Below are positions 39,585 through 48,085 of a stretch of DNA of 64,000 nucleotides, piece after piece. This DNA is from Haloarcula sp. DT43. Lineage in GTDB: Archaea > Halobacteriota > Halobacteria > Halobacteriales > Haloarculaceae. The first letter of the stretch is position 1. The number at the start of each line of letters is the position of its first letter. A program made the translations under genes and the position numbers. The notes under the pieces are model-generated. The model was not told where the DNA came from, did no database searches, and saw only the letters and a list, made by a program, of their open reading frames with translations. Location of the stretch: positions 248,001-312,000 of the forward strand of contig NZ_JAYMGZ010000003.1 of the NCBI RefSeq assembly GCF_037078405.1. The letters run 5' to 3'.

Positions 39585-40760
39585 ATGGCGAGCAGGTCGA
39601 CGAACACCCCCGGCGTCCGGGAACGCGCACGGGCCTGGGTCGGCGACGTCGACGCGTCGCTGCTCGGGCTCTGTCTGGCGAGCGTGGCGGTCGTCGTCGC
39701 CGGCGGTCTCGTGCAGGTGAGTTTCGGCGCGTACTCGATGACTATCCTCGAAGCGTGGCGGGCCGTCTTCGACCCGCAGATTCTGTTCGACCTCCGGGTC
39801 TGGCAGGTGCTGTTGCTCGGCGGGCAGGTCAACCCCGACGCGCTGTTGCACCCCCTGGCCTGGGACTCGCTCGTCGTCGACGCGTCGCTCCCGGAGATGA
39901 ACAGGCGGAGCCTCATCGTCTGGAACATCCGGCTGCCCCGCGTGCTCGTCGGCGTGCTCGTCGGGATGAACCTCGCGGTGTCCGGAGCCATCTTCCAGGC
40001 GGTCACACGGAACGAACTCGCCAGCCCGTTCATCCTCGGCGTCTCCTCGGGCGCGGGGCTGATGATTCTGCTCACGCTGGTGGTGTTCTCGGGGCTGGCG
40101 ACGCTCCTCCCGCTGATTGCCTCCGCCGGCGGCGCGGTGGCGTTTCTCGTCGTCTACGCCATCGCCTGGAAGAACGGCACCTCGCCGGTCCGGTTGGTGC
40201 TGGCCGGCGTCATCGTCAGCACCGTCTTCGGCTCCCTCCAGACGGCGATGTTCTTCTTCGCGGACGACATCGGCATCGTCCAGTCCGCCATCGCCTGGAC
40301 CACCGGGTCGCTGACCGGAACCGACTGGGAGCAGGTTCGGATGGCGCTGCCCTGGACGGTCGTGGCGATGGGGCTGTCGCTTTTCAGCTCGCGCCAGCTG
40401 AACGTCCTCCTGCTCGGCGAGAACACCGCCAGGTCGCTGGGCATGAGCGTCGAGAAGGTCCGGTTCGCGCTCTCGGGCGTGGCCGTGCTCGCGGCGTCCG
40501 CGAGCATCGCCGTGGCCGGTATCGTCGGCTTCATCGGCCTCATCGTCCCCCACATGGTCCGCAACATCGTCGGGAGCGACTACCGGAAGCTCGTCGTCGG
40601 CTGTGTCTTCGCCGGGCCGGCGCTCATGGTCGGTGCCGACGTCGGGGCGCGCCTGGCGTTGAGCCCGACACAGATTCCGGTCGGCATCGTCACCGGACTG
40701 GTCGGGGGGCCGTACTTCCTCTATCTGATGCGCAGACAACAGCACATGGGTGAGATATGA
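39585..40760 (+). CDS. Iron-siderophore/heme-type ABC transporter permease (FecCD family)
   Basis: A 391-residue permease with about ten spans. Family signatures: LPRVLVGVLVGMNLAVSGAIFQAVTRNELASPFILGVSSGAG (seen across this stretch) and PHMVRNIVGSDYRKLV. It starts at ATG after the leader frame; a GTG four codons earlier is possible. It imports Fe3+-chelates, heme or cobalamin; the iron box upstream points to iron. Its stop overlaps the ATPase start (ATATGACG region), showing co-translation. Confidence 0.92.
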   Translation: MASRSTNTPGVRERARAWVGDVDASLLGLCLASVAVVVAGGLVQVSFGAYSMTILEAWRAVFDPQILFDLRVWQVLLLGGQVNPDALLHPLAWDSLVVDASLPEMNRRSLIVWNIRLPRVLVGVLVGMNLAVSGAIFQAVTRNELASPFILGVSSGAGLMILLTLVVFSGLATLLPLIASAGGAVAFLVVYAIAWKNGTSPVRLVLAGVIVSTVFGSLQTAMFFFADDIGIVQSAIAWTTGSLTGTDWEQVRMALPWTVVAMGLSLFSSRQLNVLLLGENTARSLGMSVEKVRFALSGVAVLAASASIAVAGIVGFIGLIVPHMVRNIVGSDYRKLVVGCVFAGPALMVGADVGARLALSPTQIPVGIVTGLVGGPYFLYLMRRQQHMGEI

Positions 40761-41671
40761 CGTCACAGAACCACGCGACCGCGAGCGGTACCGCCGCTAC
40801 GGAGTCGTCGACGAACCGAACCGAGGCCTCGCTGACCGGCGAGGACCTGGTCCTGACCTACCCGTCCGGCGACAGTCCGGTCATCGACGGCGAGTCGATT
40901 GCGGCCGAGCCGGGGGCCGTGACCGCCCTCGTCGGCCCGAACGGCTCGGGCAAGAGTACGCTACTGAAGGGTCTGGCGAACCAGCTCACGCCGGCGGCGG
41001 GGTCGGTCCTGCTGGACGGGCAGGACATCCAGACCCTTGAACCCAAAGAGATGGCCCGAAAGCTCGGCCTCCTCTCACAGGAGAGCACGTCGCCGAACAG
41101 CATCACCGTCGAGGATTTGGTGTATCACGGCCGCTACCCGCACCGCGGGTTCTTCGAGAGCGTCACCGACGAGGACGAGGCCGCCGTCGACCGGGCCATC
41201 GACCTGGCCGGCTGTGACCACCTCCGCGACCGCGAAGTCGGCAGTCTCAGCGGCGGCCAGAAGCAACTGGCCTGGATAGCGATGGTCCTCGCACAGGACA
41301 CCGACGTCCTCCTGCTTGACGAGCCGACGACGTTTCTCGACCTCCACCACCAACTCGAAGTGATGGCGATAATCGAGACGCTCCGGGACGAGAGCGACAT
41401 CACAGTCGTCGTGGTCCTCCACGACATCGAGCAGGCGGCCCGCCTCGCCGACAGGATGGTCGCGCTCAGGGACGGCGAGATACAGGCCCGGGGGAAGCCC
41501 GAGGATGTCGTGACGGAGCAGTTACTCGCGGAGGTCTTCGAAATCGAGGCCGAGGTCTCGGTCACGCCCCGCGGGCCGCGCGTCGACCCCATCTGTGCCC
41601 GTCATGACGGGGACGAACGCGGGAGCGACGGCGACGAAGCGGAGCGCCCCGGAGAAGTCGTCGCCGAGTAG
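40757..41671 (+). CDS. Iron-type ABC transporter ATPase (FecE family)
   Basis: A 304-residue ATPase. Walker A GPNGSGKST, signature LSGGQKQLAWIA, Walker B VLLLDEPTTFLD and the HDIEQAARLADR switch are all intact. The N-terminal 25 residues and the acidic C-terminal tail of about 30 residues are halophilic extensions. Overlaps the permease by 4 bases. Energises the FecCD channel. Confidence 0.92.
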   Translation: MTSQNHATASGTAATESSTNRTEASLTGEDLVLTYPSGDSPVIDGESIAAEPGAVTALVGPNGSGKSTLLKGLANQLTPAAGSVLLDGQDIQTLEPKEMARKLGLLSQESTSPNSITVEDLVYHGRYPHRGFFESVTDEDEAAVDRAIDLAGCDHLRDREVGSLSGGQKQLAWIAMVLAQDTDVLLLDEPTTFLDLHHQLEVMAIIETLRDESDITVVVVLHDIEQAARLADRMVALRDGEIQARGKPEDVVTEQLLAEVFEIEAEVSVTPRGPRVDPICARHDGDERGSDGDEAERPGEVVAE

Positions 41672-41734
41672 CGACCGGACCGACGCCCGACCCGGCGTCT
41701 GCCCCGCGGTCGCCGAACCGGAACGCCTATATAA

Positions 41735-41754
41735 TTTTTAGGCTAGCCTAAAAA
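41735..41754. promoter_or_regulatory. DtxR/SirR-like iron box, copy 2
   Basis: TTTTTAGGCTAGCCTAAAAA is a perfect 20-base palindrome ending one base before the ATG of the binding-protein gene. A TATATAA box is centred 25 bases before the ATG. The operator therefore covers the transcript start of a leaderless gene. It is a stronger match to the DtxR-type consensus than copy 1. Confidence 0.82.
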
Positions 41755-41755
41755 C

Positions 41756-42952
41756 ATGGCAGACGACGCCGATACCGAGACGCCGACGCGGAGAGAGTAC
41801 GTGAAATACGGCGCGACAGTTCTCAGCGCCGGGTTACTCGCTGGCTGTACCGGCGACACGGAGGGAAGCGAAGCCACACCGACGCCGTCCGCGACGGGGA
41901 CGGCCGACGGGTCCTACTCCGTCGCCATCTCGCCGATGGGCGAGGTGACGTTCGATTCGCCTCCGGAGACCGTCTTCACGCGGCTCACCCACCACGCCGA
42001 CATGGCTTTCGCCCTGGGACGGGGGGACACCGTCACGGCGATGCACGCCCCGGACTACTACAACGGCCTCTGGAACCAGTTCGTCGAACGGCTGCCCGGC
42101 GTGTCGCTGGACTGGAGCGGGCTGTACTCCTCGTGGGAGCCGAGCAAGGAGAAACTGTACGAACTGGACAGCGACGTCCACCTGGCGGACCCGGCCTGGA
42201 TAGCCAAACAGGACAACTGGGACCGGCCGGACTTCGAGGAGATAGCGACCAACGTCTCGCCGTGGTTCGGCAACTCGCTGAGCGACCGCCACGCCGAACC
42301 AGCGCCGGGCTGGGAGGACTACGAGTACTACACCCTCTGGGAGCAGTTCGAACTCGTCGCCGAGGCGTTCCAGGAGCAGGCTCGCTACGAGGCGCTCGCG
42401 GCCGTCCACGACGAGCTACGCTCGACCATCGACGCGAGGCTCCCGCCCGAGTCCGAGCGCCCGTCGGCGGTGATGCTCGCCGCAGCCGACATCGACGAGA
42501 TGTACGCGTACACGCTCGACAACCCCGGGTTCCTGACCGCCCACACCCGCCCGCTCGGCGCACGGGACGCCTTCGAGGGCGCGGTCGAGACCAACACCGT
42601 GGTCGACTTCGAGACGCTGCTGGAGGCGGACCCGGACGTGATACTCCACCTCGGCGGGTTCGAGCCGAACACGAGCCTCCCGGAGCGGCGCGAGGCGTTC
42701 GCGTCCGACCCCGTCGCCGCCGAGATAACGGCCGTCCAGAACGACCGCATCTACCCGCAGGGGGCGCGATACCAGGGGCCGATTCTCCACCTCTTCCAGT
42801 TGGAGATGACCGCGAAGCAGCTGTACCCGGAGCAGTTCGGCGAGTGGCCGACCTACACCTCGGGCCCCTATCCCGAGATTCCGGCCGAGGAACAGCTGTT
42901 CGACCGCCAGCGGGTCGCGGACGTCATCACCGGGTCGTTCGACCCCGTGTAG
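41756..42952 (+). CDS. Iron-type ABC transporter substrate-binding lipoprotein
   Basis: A 398-residue binding protein. The signal has RREYVKYG (R12-R13) and lipobox LAGC with Cys31. The body opens with the PMGEVTFDSPPETVFTRLTHHADMAFALG region typical of FecB-like proteins (cores only) and includes LEADPDVILHLGG. Expected to sit outside the membrane and hand an Fe-chelate to the permease. Unlike the permease and ATPase genes it has its own iron-boxed promoter, allowing separate and higher expression. Confidence 0.88.
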   Translation: MADDADTETPTRREYVKYGATVLSAGLLAGCTGDTEGSEATPTPSATGTADGSYSVAISPMGEVTFDSPPETVFTRLTHHADMAFALGRGDTVTAMHAPDYYNGLWNQFVERLPGVSLDWSGLYSSWEPSKEKLYELDSDVHLADPAWIAKQDNWDRPDFEEIATNVSPWFGNSLSDRHAEPAPGWEDYEYYTLWEQFELVAEAFQEQARYEALAAVHDELRSTIDARLPPESERPSAVMLAAADIDEMYAYTLDNPGFLTAHTRPLGARDAFEGAVETNTVVDFETLLEADPDVILHLGGFEPNTSLPERREAFASDPVAAEITAVQNDRIYPQGARYQGPILHLFQLEMTAKQLYPEQFGEWPTYTSGPYPEIPAEEQLFDRQRVADVITGSFDPV

Positions 42953-43065
42953 CTCTCGACGGGGCCAGCGCCCGCGACTCGGTCCGCTCCGTCACCGACA
43001 CCCGCAGGCGATACTGACCACCGGTCGCTCTACGCGGTCTTGATAGGTCCTTGGATGTAAAGAAT

Positions 43066-43087
43066 ATCGCCCGAATACCTGGGCGAT
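43066..43087. other. Hairpin ATCGCCC/GGGCGAT in the gap after the binding-protein gene
   Basis: A perfect 7-base stem with an 8-base loop, 113 bases past the stop codon. No T-run follows directly on the plus strand, so a terminator role is uncertain. The rest of the 238-base gap is AT-rich and holds the promoter of the next small gene. Confidence 0.3.
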
Positions 43088-43190
43088 TGTCTCACGAACT
43101 CGGTCTGCGCTAGCAGTATATGTGGAATATAAGGTACTACTGTGCTATTTGTCCAGAAAATTTTTATAGTACCGTGTCATCCACTCTCAT

Positions 43191-43328
43191 ATGTTAGTAC
43201 ACGAAGGAAACGCGCACTCGCATGCCGCCGGCTCCGACCGCTACTGCCACCACTGCAACGACGTCGCCCTGGCTTACGACCCGACTGCCGAACGGCCGCG
43301 ATGTCGTTCCTGCGGTAAGTTAGGGTAA
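43191..43328 (+). CDS. 45-residue zinc-finger microprotein
   Basis: Starts MLVHEGNAHSHAAG and carries CHHC and CRSC, two Cys pairs 18 residues apart that would bind one zinc. Codon use matches neighbours. A TTTTATA box is centred 26 bases before the ATG, giving a leaderless gene, and ATATG surrounds the start. The frame ends TAA. Many such tiny zinc-finger proteins are known in haloarchaea, and some affect swarming or biofilm; no function is claimed here. Confidence 0.72.
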   Translation: MLVHEGNAHSHAAGSDRYCHHCNDVALAYDPTAERPRCRSCGKLG

Positions 43329-43417
43329 CGCTGTCCGATTCGAATCGGTGACGCCACGCCAAGAACTACCGACCGGTCGCTTCTCCGTCCGTGTGCAGTT
43401 CCGCACCCGGTGACCGA

Positions 43418-44458
43418 CTACAGTTTGACGAGGACTTTGATTGCTTCCCGTTCGTCCATCGCCCGATACCCGTCGGGCACGCCGTCGAGGTCGACGGTCT
43501 TCGTGAATATCGGCGACGGGTCGAGCGTGCCCTGTAACACGTCGGCCAGCAGGTCGTCGGCGTAGGCCCGAACCGGTGCCACGCCGCCGTTGAGCCCGAT
43601 GTTGTCGCCGAACATCGAGAACACGTCCAGTCCGTCGTCGTCGACGCCGTGTGGCACGCCGACGTAGCCGACGGTCCCGCCCGGCCGACAGACGTCGATG
43701 GCCGTCTCCATCGCCGAGGCCGCACCGACACACTCCAGCACGTGGTTCGCGCCGCCGTCGGTCAGGTCCAGCGCCGCGTCGACGGCGTCCTGTCCGCGGG
43801 CGGCGACTGTCTCCGTCGCGCCGAACGACTCCGCCAGGTCGAGGCGGTCCTCGTGGTGGCCCATGGCGATGATGCGTTCCGCACCGAGGCGGCGCGCCGC
43901 GAGCACGCCACACAGGCCGACGGCCCCGTCGCCGACGACGACGCAGGTGTCGCCCTCCTCGACGCCGGCGCTGACCGCCGCGTGGTGGCCGGTCCCCATC
44001 ACGTCCGTCAGCGGCAGAATCGCCTCCAGCGTGTCCTCGTCGTCGGCGTGGCGGCCCGGAACGCGGACGAGCGTCCCGTCGGCCTCCGTCGCCCGGACGT
44101 ACTCGCCCTGGCCGCCGCCGTTGTCGCCGCCCCAGGAGTCGCCGTTGACACAGGAGGTGTGCAGGCCCTTCCGGCAGAACTCACACCGGCCGCAACTGAC
44201 GACGAACGGAGCGAACACCCGGTCGCCGGGTTCGACCGAACGCACGTCGTCGCCGACCTCCTCGACGATGCCCATCGGCTCGTGGCCGACCCGAGACCCC
44301 TCCTCGCGGTCGCTCTCGCCGCGATAGAACCACAGGTCGGAGCCACAGACCGCGGTGTGTGTCACGCGGACGATTGCGTCGGTTGGCGACTCGATTTCCG
44401 GTCGCGGGACCTCCTCGACGGTTATCTCTCCGGGACCGCGATAGATAGCTGCGCGCAT
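43418..44458 (-). CDS. Zinc-dependent alcohol dehydrogenase (threonine-dehydrogenase-like) 1
   Basis: A 346-residue MDR-family enzyme. Catalytic zinc: CGSDLWFY near 38 and GHEPMG near 60. Structural zinc: CGRCEFCRKGLHTSC. Rossmann motif: VVGDGAVGLCGVLAA. It oxidises an alcohol with NAD(P). The genuine start is MRAAIYRGPGEITVEE; the longer frame upstream is in the promoter. Substrate not deducible. Convergent with nothing; divergent from a flavoprotein gene. Confidence 0.9.
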   Translation of the reverse strand: MRAAIYRGPGEITVEEVPRPEIESPTDAIVRVTHTAVCGSDLWFYRGESDREEGSRVGHEPMGIVEEVGDDVRSVEPGDRVFAPFVVSCGRCEFCRKGLHTSCVNGDSWGGDNGGGQGEYVRATEADGTLVRVPGRHADDEDTLEAILPLTDVMGTGHHAAVSAGVEEGDTCVVVGDGAVGLCGVLAARRLGAERIIAMGHHEDRLDLAESFGATETVAARGQDAVDAALDLTDGGANHVLECVGAASAMETAIDVCRPGGTVGYVGVPHGVDDDGLDVFSMFGDNIGLNGGVAPVRAYADDLLADVLQGTLDPSPIFTKTVDLDGVPDGYRAMDEREAIKVLVKL

Positions 44459-44569
44459 GTGCTCGCTTCGGAGCGACCGTGCAAAACCGTTCCCATGCGG
44501 CCGTCGTGACACCGGCACGATGTTACTAGATGAAAACAATTACCACCGCCGGGACAGAAACAGCGGCAC

Positions 44570-45148
44570 ATGACGGACGTACTCGTCGTCGGCGGCGGCC
44601 CCGCCGGCCTGAGCGCCGCACTGTTCGCACAGAAGAACGGCCTGGAAACGACGGTCTTCGACACCGACGGGACCTGGATGCACAAGGCCCACCTGTTCAA
44701 CTACCTCGGGGTCGGCTCCCATGACGGTTCCGCGTTCATGGAGACCGCCCGTACACAGGTCGATAGCTTCGGCGTCGACCGAAAGCAGGGCACGGAAGTA
44801 ACCGACGTGGCACAGACCGAGTCCGGGTTCGAGGCCACGACCGCCGAGGAGACCTACGAGGCGGACTACCTCGTCCTCGCGACGGGTGCCAACCGCGACC
44901 TCGCGGAGTCGCTGGGCTGTGGGATGACCGACGAGGACACCGTCGACGTGGACGTGACGATGGAGACGAGCGTCGACAACGCCTACGCGACGGGTGGCAT
45001 GGTCCGGGCCGAGGAGTGGCAGGCGGTCATCTCCGCCGGCGACGGCGCGGCCGCGGCGCTGAACATCCTCACCAAGGAGAAAGGGGAGCACTTCCACGAC
45101 TTCGATACGCCCGCCGACGCCGACGCGCTGTTCGGCTCGGAGGAGTAG
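44570..45148 (+). CDS. Short FAD-dependent oxidoreductase of the thioredoxin-reductase fold
   Basis: A 192-residue flavoprotein. VVGGGPAGLSAALFAQ is the FAD Rossmann motif, YLVLATGANRDLA the ATG motif, and DNAYATGGMVRAEEWQAVISAGDG the C-terminal FAD site (core). The NAD domain with its CxxC redox pair, about 120 residues in a normal thioredoxin reductase, is missing, so this is not a thioredoxin reductase in function. Such short forms are frequent in haloarchaea. Electron donor and acceptor unknown. Confidence 0.8.
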   Translation: MTDVLVVGGGPAGLSAALFAQKNGLETTVFDTDGTWMHKAHLFNYLGVGSHDGSAFMETARTQVDSFGVDRKQGTEVTDVAQTESGFEATTAEETYEADYLVLATGANRDLAESLGCGMTDEDTVDVDVTMETSVDNAYATGGMVRAEEWQAVISAGDGAAAALNILTKEKGEHFHDFDTPADADALFGSEE

Positions 45149-45287
45149 GCCCCGGCGCTGCCCCCGGTGGACGACCGGCGAGTCCGGGGCGTAAGCAAGT
45201 ACGTAATCGGCGGTTTCAGTGTCTCCAAGCGTCGTTTCGGCGTCCGCGCGCCCCGGAACGACAGCCGGTTTTATCGACTGATTCACT

Positions 45288-45857
45288 ATGGTGGTCCGGG
45301 GCCACCCGTTCCCTGTGAGGGAGTTCGAGTTCACTATCAGGTTCGCCGCGGGGGCCGACCCCCTGATGGACCTGTTCCGGGAGTACCCTGCGCTACGGCT
45401 CCGGAACGCGACCTGTACCGTCGCCGGAGACGCCATGTGGCGCGTCGACCGCGTGGACGGGTCCGCCGCCGCCGTCTCGGCGTTCGAGGACGCGTTCCTC
45501 GACGACGGACGCTGTAACGAGTGTCTCGGTAGCGACCGCTGTGCCGGGACCAGGGAGTATCAGGTCCTCGACCGGGGACCGACCGCACGGACAGTGTACA
45601 CCTACCACGCCGAAATCGACCGGTGTCAGTCGGTCGCTCCCATCGTCACCGACCGGATTGTCGACGGGGTCGTCTTCGCGTCGGAGCGCACCGACGGGGC
45701 GTATCGCTGGCGTGTCCTGTCGCCGGCGGCGATATCGCCGGAGGGGGTGTTCGACGGACTCGAAACGGCGCTCCGCGACGGACTGACGCTCGACGTCGAC
45801 CGCGTCGGCGGGGCGGGACAGTGGAACGTGGAGCCGAGGCCGGCGTTTCTCCAGTGA
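45288..45857 (+). CDS. Truncated Bat-type (bacterioopsin-activator-like) regulator lacking its HTH
   Basis: A 189-residue protein. FEFTIRFAAGADPLMDLF, MWRVDRVDGS, the Cys cluster CNECLGSDRC and YTYHAEIDRCQSVAPI match the N-terminal sensory part of haloarchaeal HTH-10 regulators. The normal C-terminal HTH of about 55 residues is absent: the frame stops at GQWNVEPRPAFLQ, and the 64 bases to the next gene cannot hold it. Either a decayed regulator or a sensor-only partner. N-terminal sensory domain identity is moderately sure. Confidence 0.65.
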   Translation: MVVRGHPFPVREFEFTIRFAAGADPLMDLFREYPALRLRNATCTVAGDAMWRVDRVDGSAAAVSAFEDAFLDDGRCNECLGSDRCAGTREYQVLDRGPTARTVYTYHAEIDRCQSVAPIVTDRIVDGVVFASERTDGAYRWRVLSPAAISPEGVFDGLETALRDGLTLDVDRVGGAGQWNVEPRPAFLQ

Positions 45858-45921
45858 CGCGCTCACTGGCGAGTATTCGATATAATACAATGAATACGCG
45901 CGTCTCAACCGGTCTGTCGCT

Positions 45922-46731
45922 TCACTCCGCCTGCCACGGCGCGCCGTCGCGCTCGACGAACCGCTCGGTGTGCTCGATACCGCGGATTCGGTCGACGTCC
46001 GCGGCGTCGAGGGCCAGGTCGAGCGCCCCGAGGTTGTCCCGGATGTGGGCTTCGCTCGTGGCCTTCGGGACGACGCTCACGCCGTCTCGCGAGAGCAACC
46101 AGGCGAGACTAACCTGTGCCGGGCTGACGCCGTGTTTCACCGCGATTGCCTCGATTTCCGGGACGTCGAACACGCGCCCACGGGCCAGCGGCGAGTACGC
46201 GACGTGGTGGTACCCGTCTGCCTGCGCGTGGGCGACGAGTTCGTCCTGCTGTAACAGCGGGTGGGTCTCGGCCTGGTGGGCGAACAGCGGCACGTCGAGC
46301 GTGTCGATGGCCTCGTCCAGCAACTCGACGCTGAAGTTCGAGACGCCGACGTGCTCTATTCGTCCTCGATTGACCAGTTCGTCGAACGCCGCCAGCGTCT
46401 CCGTCGCCTCGTAGCCGTCCACCGGCCAGTGGACGTAGAGGAGGTCAAGCGTTTCCAGCCCAAGCCGGTCCAGCGTCGCGTCGAGGCCCTCGATGACCTC
46501 GTCGTAGCCCAGTCCGAACCGCTTCGGATGCACTTTCGAGGCGACGAACACCTCGTCTCGCGGCACGTCGGCGGCGGCGATGCCCGCCCCGACGGCCCGC
46601 TCGTTCTCGTAGTGCTGTGCGGTGTCGATGTGGCGATACCCGGCTTCCAGCGCCGTTCGAACGCTGTTCGCACAGGTGTCCGGGTCCGTGTTCTCCCAGG
46701 TGCCGAGTCCCATCGCTGGCAGGTCAGTCAT
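45922..46731 (-). CDS. Aldo/keto reductase 1
   Basis: A 269-residue barrel reductase. GYRHIDTAQHYENERAVG holds the catalytic Asp and Tyr, VASKVHPKRFG the lysine region, and YVHWPVDGYE the His. VPKATSEAHIRDNLGALDLALD is the NADP-binding end (core). Start MTDLPAMGLGTWE is the family start. Paralogue of the aldo/keto reductase near 60 kb. Reduces aldehydes or ketones; substrate unknown. Confidence 0.9.
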   Translation of the reverse strand: MTDLPAMGLGTWENTDPDTCANSVRTALEAGYRHIDTAQHYENERAVGAGIAAADVPRDEVFVASKVHPKRFGLGYDEVIEGLDATLDRLGLETLDLLYVHWPVDGYEATETLAAFDELVNRGRIEHVGVSNFSVELLDEAIDTLDVPLFAHQAETHPLLQQDELVAHAQADGYHHVAYSPLARGRVFDVPEIEAIAVKHGVSPAQVSLAWLLSRDGVSVVPKATSEAHIRDNLGALDLALDAADVDRIRGIEHTERFVERDGAPWQAE

Positions 46732-46788
46732 GGGCTATAGCACCAGCGAGGTCCTGATATCTCTTTGGTTCCGTGCAGCGGCCCCGAC

Positions 46789-47529
46789 TCAGTGGACCGA
46801 CCGGTCGTCGCTCTCGTCGATGGCCTCGATGGGGTCGGCGTTGCCGAAGTCGGGGGTCGGACCGTCGCCCTCCGCGGCCCACTCGCAGGCGTTGGCGAGG
46901 ACCCGCTGGATGTCCTCGTCGTGGTAAATCGGATACGTCTCGTGGCCCGGCCGGAAGTAGAAGATACGGCCCGCGCCGCGGCGGTAGCAACAGCCCGACC
47001 GGAACACCTCCCCGCCCTCGAACCAGGAGTTGAACACGAGCGTGTCCGGCGCGGGGACGTCGAAGCGCTCCCCGTACATCTCCGTCTCCGGGAGCTCGAT
47101 GTACTCCCCGACGCCGTCGGCGATTGGATGCCCGGGTTCGACGACCCACAGTCGCTCGGTTTCGGCGGCTTCACGCCACTTCAGACTGCAGGTCGTCCCC
47201 ATCAACTCGCGGAATATCTTGGAGTAGTGGCCCGAGTGGAGGACGACGAGTCCCATGCCGTCGAGGACACGCTCTTTCACCCGGGCGACCACCGCGTCGT
47301 CGACCTGGTCGTGGGCCGCGTGGCCCCACCAGGTCAGGACGTCCGTCTCCGCCAGTACCGCCTCGGTGAGGCCGTGTTCCGGCTCGTGGAGCGTCGCCGT
47401 CTCCGTGTCGAACCCGCGGTTCTCCAGCGCCGCGGCGATAGCGCCGTGAATCCCGTCGGGATACAGGTCCGCGACGGCCTCGTGCTCCTGTTCGTGGACG
47501 TACTCGTTCCAGACTGTGACGCGTGTCAT
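46789..47529 (-). CDS. ThuA-like trehalose-utilisation family protein
   Basis: A 246-residue ThuA/glutamine-amidotransferase-like fold protein. [12 protein letters not shown] at the start, [40 protein letters not shown] (core) and the tail [27 protein letters not shown] follow the family. ThuA proteins act in trehalose or keto-sugar metabolism in bacteria. MTRVTVWN is chosen as start; upstream codons are Arg-rich and not conserved. Confidence 0.85.
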   Translation of the reverse strand: MTRVTVWNEYVHEQEHEAVADLYPDGIHGAIAAALENRGFDTETATLHEPEHGLTEAVLAETDVLTWWGHAAHDQVDDAVVARVKERVLDGMGLVVLHSGHYSKIFRELMGTTCSLKWREAAETERLWVVEPGHPIADGVGEYIELPETEMYGERFDVPAPDTLVFNSWFEGGEVFRSGCCYRRGAGRIFYFRPGHETYPIYHDEDIQRVLANACEWAAEGDGPTPDFGNADPIEAIDESDDRSVH

Positions 47530-48085
47530 ACCTCTGGTTTCCACCTCCGCCGTAACGGCGTTGGCTAAGCGGCAATCCGTACGACGAGCGGTCGCCCCGT
47601 CCGCGCGCCAACGGCGGCCGAGCGGCGCTTCGGCACCTCCGATAGCGGACGCCGAGACGGGTCGTGTCCGCATGGCTGTGACTCACACTCTGAGACCGCT
47701 AAATACAGACGAATGTAGGCGTCCCGCCCCGGAGTACAGTCGACTGAAATCAAGCCGTAGACCGCCGCTATACCCGATACACACGACTGTATCCCGTTTC
47801 GATTGGCCGTCCAGAGAACGGCCGGATTTTTACACTTTCAGACGCTCTCGCTCCCGGACCGCCGATATTCTTGATGGACGATAATGTAAACAGTAGATAG
47901 GTATAAATACTCCCTGCCGGACGACGTGACTGATGCACCCTACCAGAAACCGCCGTATCGGAAGGTTTCGAGCGATAGAGCCGCGAAACGAGGTGGGTTC
48001 GAAATGAGACCGCGACACCTGCTTCCGGCACACGCCTCGACAGCCGGGACACGACTGCCGGCGCGGACTTCGGGGGTGTGCCGCC
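47530..48085. promoter_or_regulatory. 556-base control region before the lactate permease
   Basis: The left 350 bases show no convincing gene. On the right, TATAAAT (47902-47908) lies 28 bases before an ATG at 47933. That ATG opens a 24-codon frame ending at 48007, which overlaps (ATGA) a 29-codon frame from 48004 to 48093 that in turn overlaps the permease ATG. The promoter call is good. Whether the two mini-frames are translated is unknown. Confidence 0.45.
47933..48007 (+). other. Possible 24-codon leader frame
   Basis: Starts where a leaderless transcript from the TATAAAT box would begin. The peptide MHPTRNRRIGRFRAIEPR... is very basic, unlike halophilic proteins, so the frame may act only through translation. 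Joined to the next mini-frame by ATGA. Confidence 0.25.

Noticed and set aside
44570-45148. Frameshifted thioredoxin reductase
   Set aside because: The short flavoprotein joins the two FAD segments smoothly with no leftover NAD domain in any frame, so it is a natural short form.
47516-47884. 122-codon open frame upstream of the lactate permease
   Set aside because: Arg/Ser/Pro-rich, overlaps the ThuA start and promoter, no TATA box at the right place and composition unlike halophilic proteins.
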